From Didymodactylos carnosus (lineage: Eukaryota; Rotifera; Eurotatoria; Philodinida; Philodinidae), in assembly GCA_905250885.1 (NCBI GenBank), contig CAJNOQ010000066.1, positions 1 through 64,000 of the forward strand: a stretch of DNA of 64,000 nt, given 5' to 3'. Both the position numbers and the translations under genes were made by a program. A model generated the notes under the pieces. It did not search any database, was not told the DNA's origin, and saw only the letters and a program-made list of their open reading frames with translations. This document shows positions 62,990 to 64,000 of the stretch, piece after piece; the stretch's first letter is position 1; each line of letters begins with the position of its first letter.

Positions 62990-63916
62990 TTACACATCTA
63001 ATTCATGTTTTAATTTGCCTCCTCCTTCATATTTATTGCATAAAATTTTTAATAATGATGATTTTGACCAACATCTATCAATTTCTCCCATATATTTCAA
63101 TTGTTTATAATTTCCTATACATGGTCCAATATAATATAAAAATAAACTTAGTACAATCATTAAACAACCAATCGATATTGCCAAATGTGTATGACCTTTA
63201 TCATTAAATTTATGATGTGAAATAAATAATTTAATTACCCATCCAACATAAGTGCCTAATAATAATGGATAATAAACTCGTTTCATTCTTATCTGAAAAC
63301 CGTTCCATATATGTTGTAAATGAATTTTATGAGGATGTAATAGAGATTGTTGTAATGCACACATCCATAATGCAGGATTTGGCAATATTTTTGATTGTTC
63401 ATTTTCATATTGAATATTTTTAATTTGACCATTTTCATTACGTTCTGGTCCAAATATATATTGTCCATAAAAACCTTTTTCTATTTGTTGAACACGATAT
63501 TGAATAACAGCATAATAACTATAACGTCTTGATTCAATTAAACAAAATAAGAGTAAAAAAAATGCAATTAATATATGAAAATAATGGGGAATTTCTTCTT
63601 GACCTAATGATAATACGGTGAGACCAGCCGTTGTTGTAACAGCCCAATTTGTTGTAGTATCGAGACGAATTCTATAAGCTATTTGTCGACCTAATTCACC
63701 ACGATAAAGATGAATAATAGCATTAATATAATCCGTTGTTTTTATTTCATTAGGAATTTTTGTTAAAAGAGCAAATGGTAATTCATATGGTACAGAAAGA
63801 CCAGGTGTTAATAATAATTGATTCATTTCAACATGAAGTTTATTTCGTCCATTTGTAATTGTTTGATGATATTTTAATTCATTTTCTGTAACAATAAATG
63901 GATTTGGTTCTGCCAT
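62990..63916 (-). CDS. DUF2270 integral membrane protein, bacterial type
   Basis: A single uninterrupted frame of 308 aa starts at the ATG at 63916 (MAEPNPF). The sequence carries the signature of the DUF2270 family known mainly from bacteria and archaea: LYRGELGRQIAYRIRLDTTT into NWAVTTTAG (residues 70-98) and IESRRYSYY (127-135). Hydrophobic segments at about 91-106, 110-127, 215-232 and 244-263 suggest four membrane spans. The function of the family is not known. The gene has no intron while all the reconstructed neighbours have 4-31, and eukaryotic members are rare, so horizontal acquisition followed by adaptation of base composition to the AT-rich host is likely (inference). It converges on MYBBP1A. 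A 5' non-coding exon beyond the window edge is possible. Confidence 0.8.
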   Translation of the reverse strand: MAEPNPFIVTENELKYHQTITNGRNKLHVEMNQLLLTPGLSVPYELPFALLTKIPNEIKTTDYINAIIHLYRGELGRQIAYRIRLDTTTNWAVTTTAGLTVLSLGQEEIPHYFHILIAFFLLLFCLIESRRYSYYAVIQYRVQQIEKGFYGQYIFGPERNENGQIKNIQYENEQSKILPNPALWMCALQQSLLHPHKIHLQHIWNGFQIRMKRVYYPLLLGTYVGWVIKLFISHHKFNDKGHTHLAISIGCLMIVLSLFLYYIGPCIGNYKQLKYMGEIDRCWSKSSLLKILCNKYEGGGKLKHELDV

Positions 63917-64000
63917 GATGACAGTCAATGTAAGAATGAGATTAGTTTTATTGAAAAATAAATATACCTGTCGCGTATATGCACTGATGCGTAAACAAAC
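63917..64000 (-). promoter_or_regulatory. 5' flank of the DUF2270 gene
   Basis: Only 84 bp remain before the window edge. No clear core promoter motif. An AG-like acceptor site for a 5' UTR exon cannot be excluded. Confidence 0.25.

Noticed and set aside
63917-63928. Upstream extension of the DUF2270 frame starting at TTG
   Set aside because: Not an ATG. The first ATG at 63916 gives a complete domain.
1-64000. tRNA genes, rRNA genes, CRISPR arrays and recognisable retroelement coding regions
   Set aside because: Reading both strands I found no cloverleaf-type B-box context, no spaced identical repeat array and no reverse transcriptase, integrase or capsid-like protein words. A covariance or profile search could still find degraded cases.

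Overview
The window is AT-rich nuclear DNA from a small-genome animal, most likely a bdelloid rotifer (Rotaria/Adineta group). The reasons are metazoan nuclear genes cut by many short GT-AG introns (mostly 50-100 bp), a decayed gene of the ADP-ribosyltransferase plus kinesin-light-chain-like TPR family that is expanded in bdelloids, an intronless bacterial-type membrane gene among spliced genes, and many short terminal-inverted-repeat elements. The clade is inference; the intron style and gene identities are read directly from the sequence.

Seven genes could be reconstructed exon by exon, with reading-frame phase agreeing at every junction. From left to right they are: an unrecognised five-exon gene (3453-6449, +); the mRNA export receptor NXF1/TAP (16637-11804, -, 15 exons); an RNF4-like RING protein with candidate SUMO-interacting motifs (20709-22508, +, 5 exons); the splicing factor CDC40/PRP17 (25047-29143, +, 11 exons); a protein with about fourteen C2H2 zinc fingers (37344-32393, -, 9 exons); MYBBP1A/Pol5 (54963-61244, +, 32 exons); and an intronless DUF2270 membrane protein (63916-62990, -). 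Three further stretches are gene remnants: 9019-9790, 48540-48910 and the ADP-ribosyltransferase fossil at 50278-51963.

The rest is intergenic or intronic AT-rich DNA with repeats. About 13 kb (37345-50277) has no convincing gene and is rich in homopolymer runs, microsatellites and small inverted-repeat elements. At least seven elements with inverted ends are visible. Two have hAT-like ends, one of them with a perfect 8-bp target duplication. One TA-flanked element (6478-7306) carries a roughly 97% identical copy of exon pieces from the gene just upstream.

NXF1, CDC40, MYBBP1A and the RING protein are housekeeping nuclear genes for mRNA export, splicing, ribosome biogenesis and probably SUMO-dependent protein turnover. 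They look like independent neighbours with no operon-like spacing. The two most interesting points are the NXF1 gene structure, where one 1188-bp intron lies between a 113-nt and a 37-nt exon as in the conserved, regulated 'cassette intron' block of animal NXF1 genes, and the capture of a host exon fragment by a TIR element next to its source gene.
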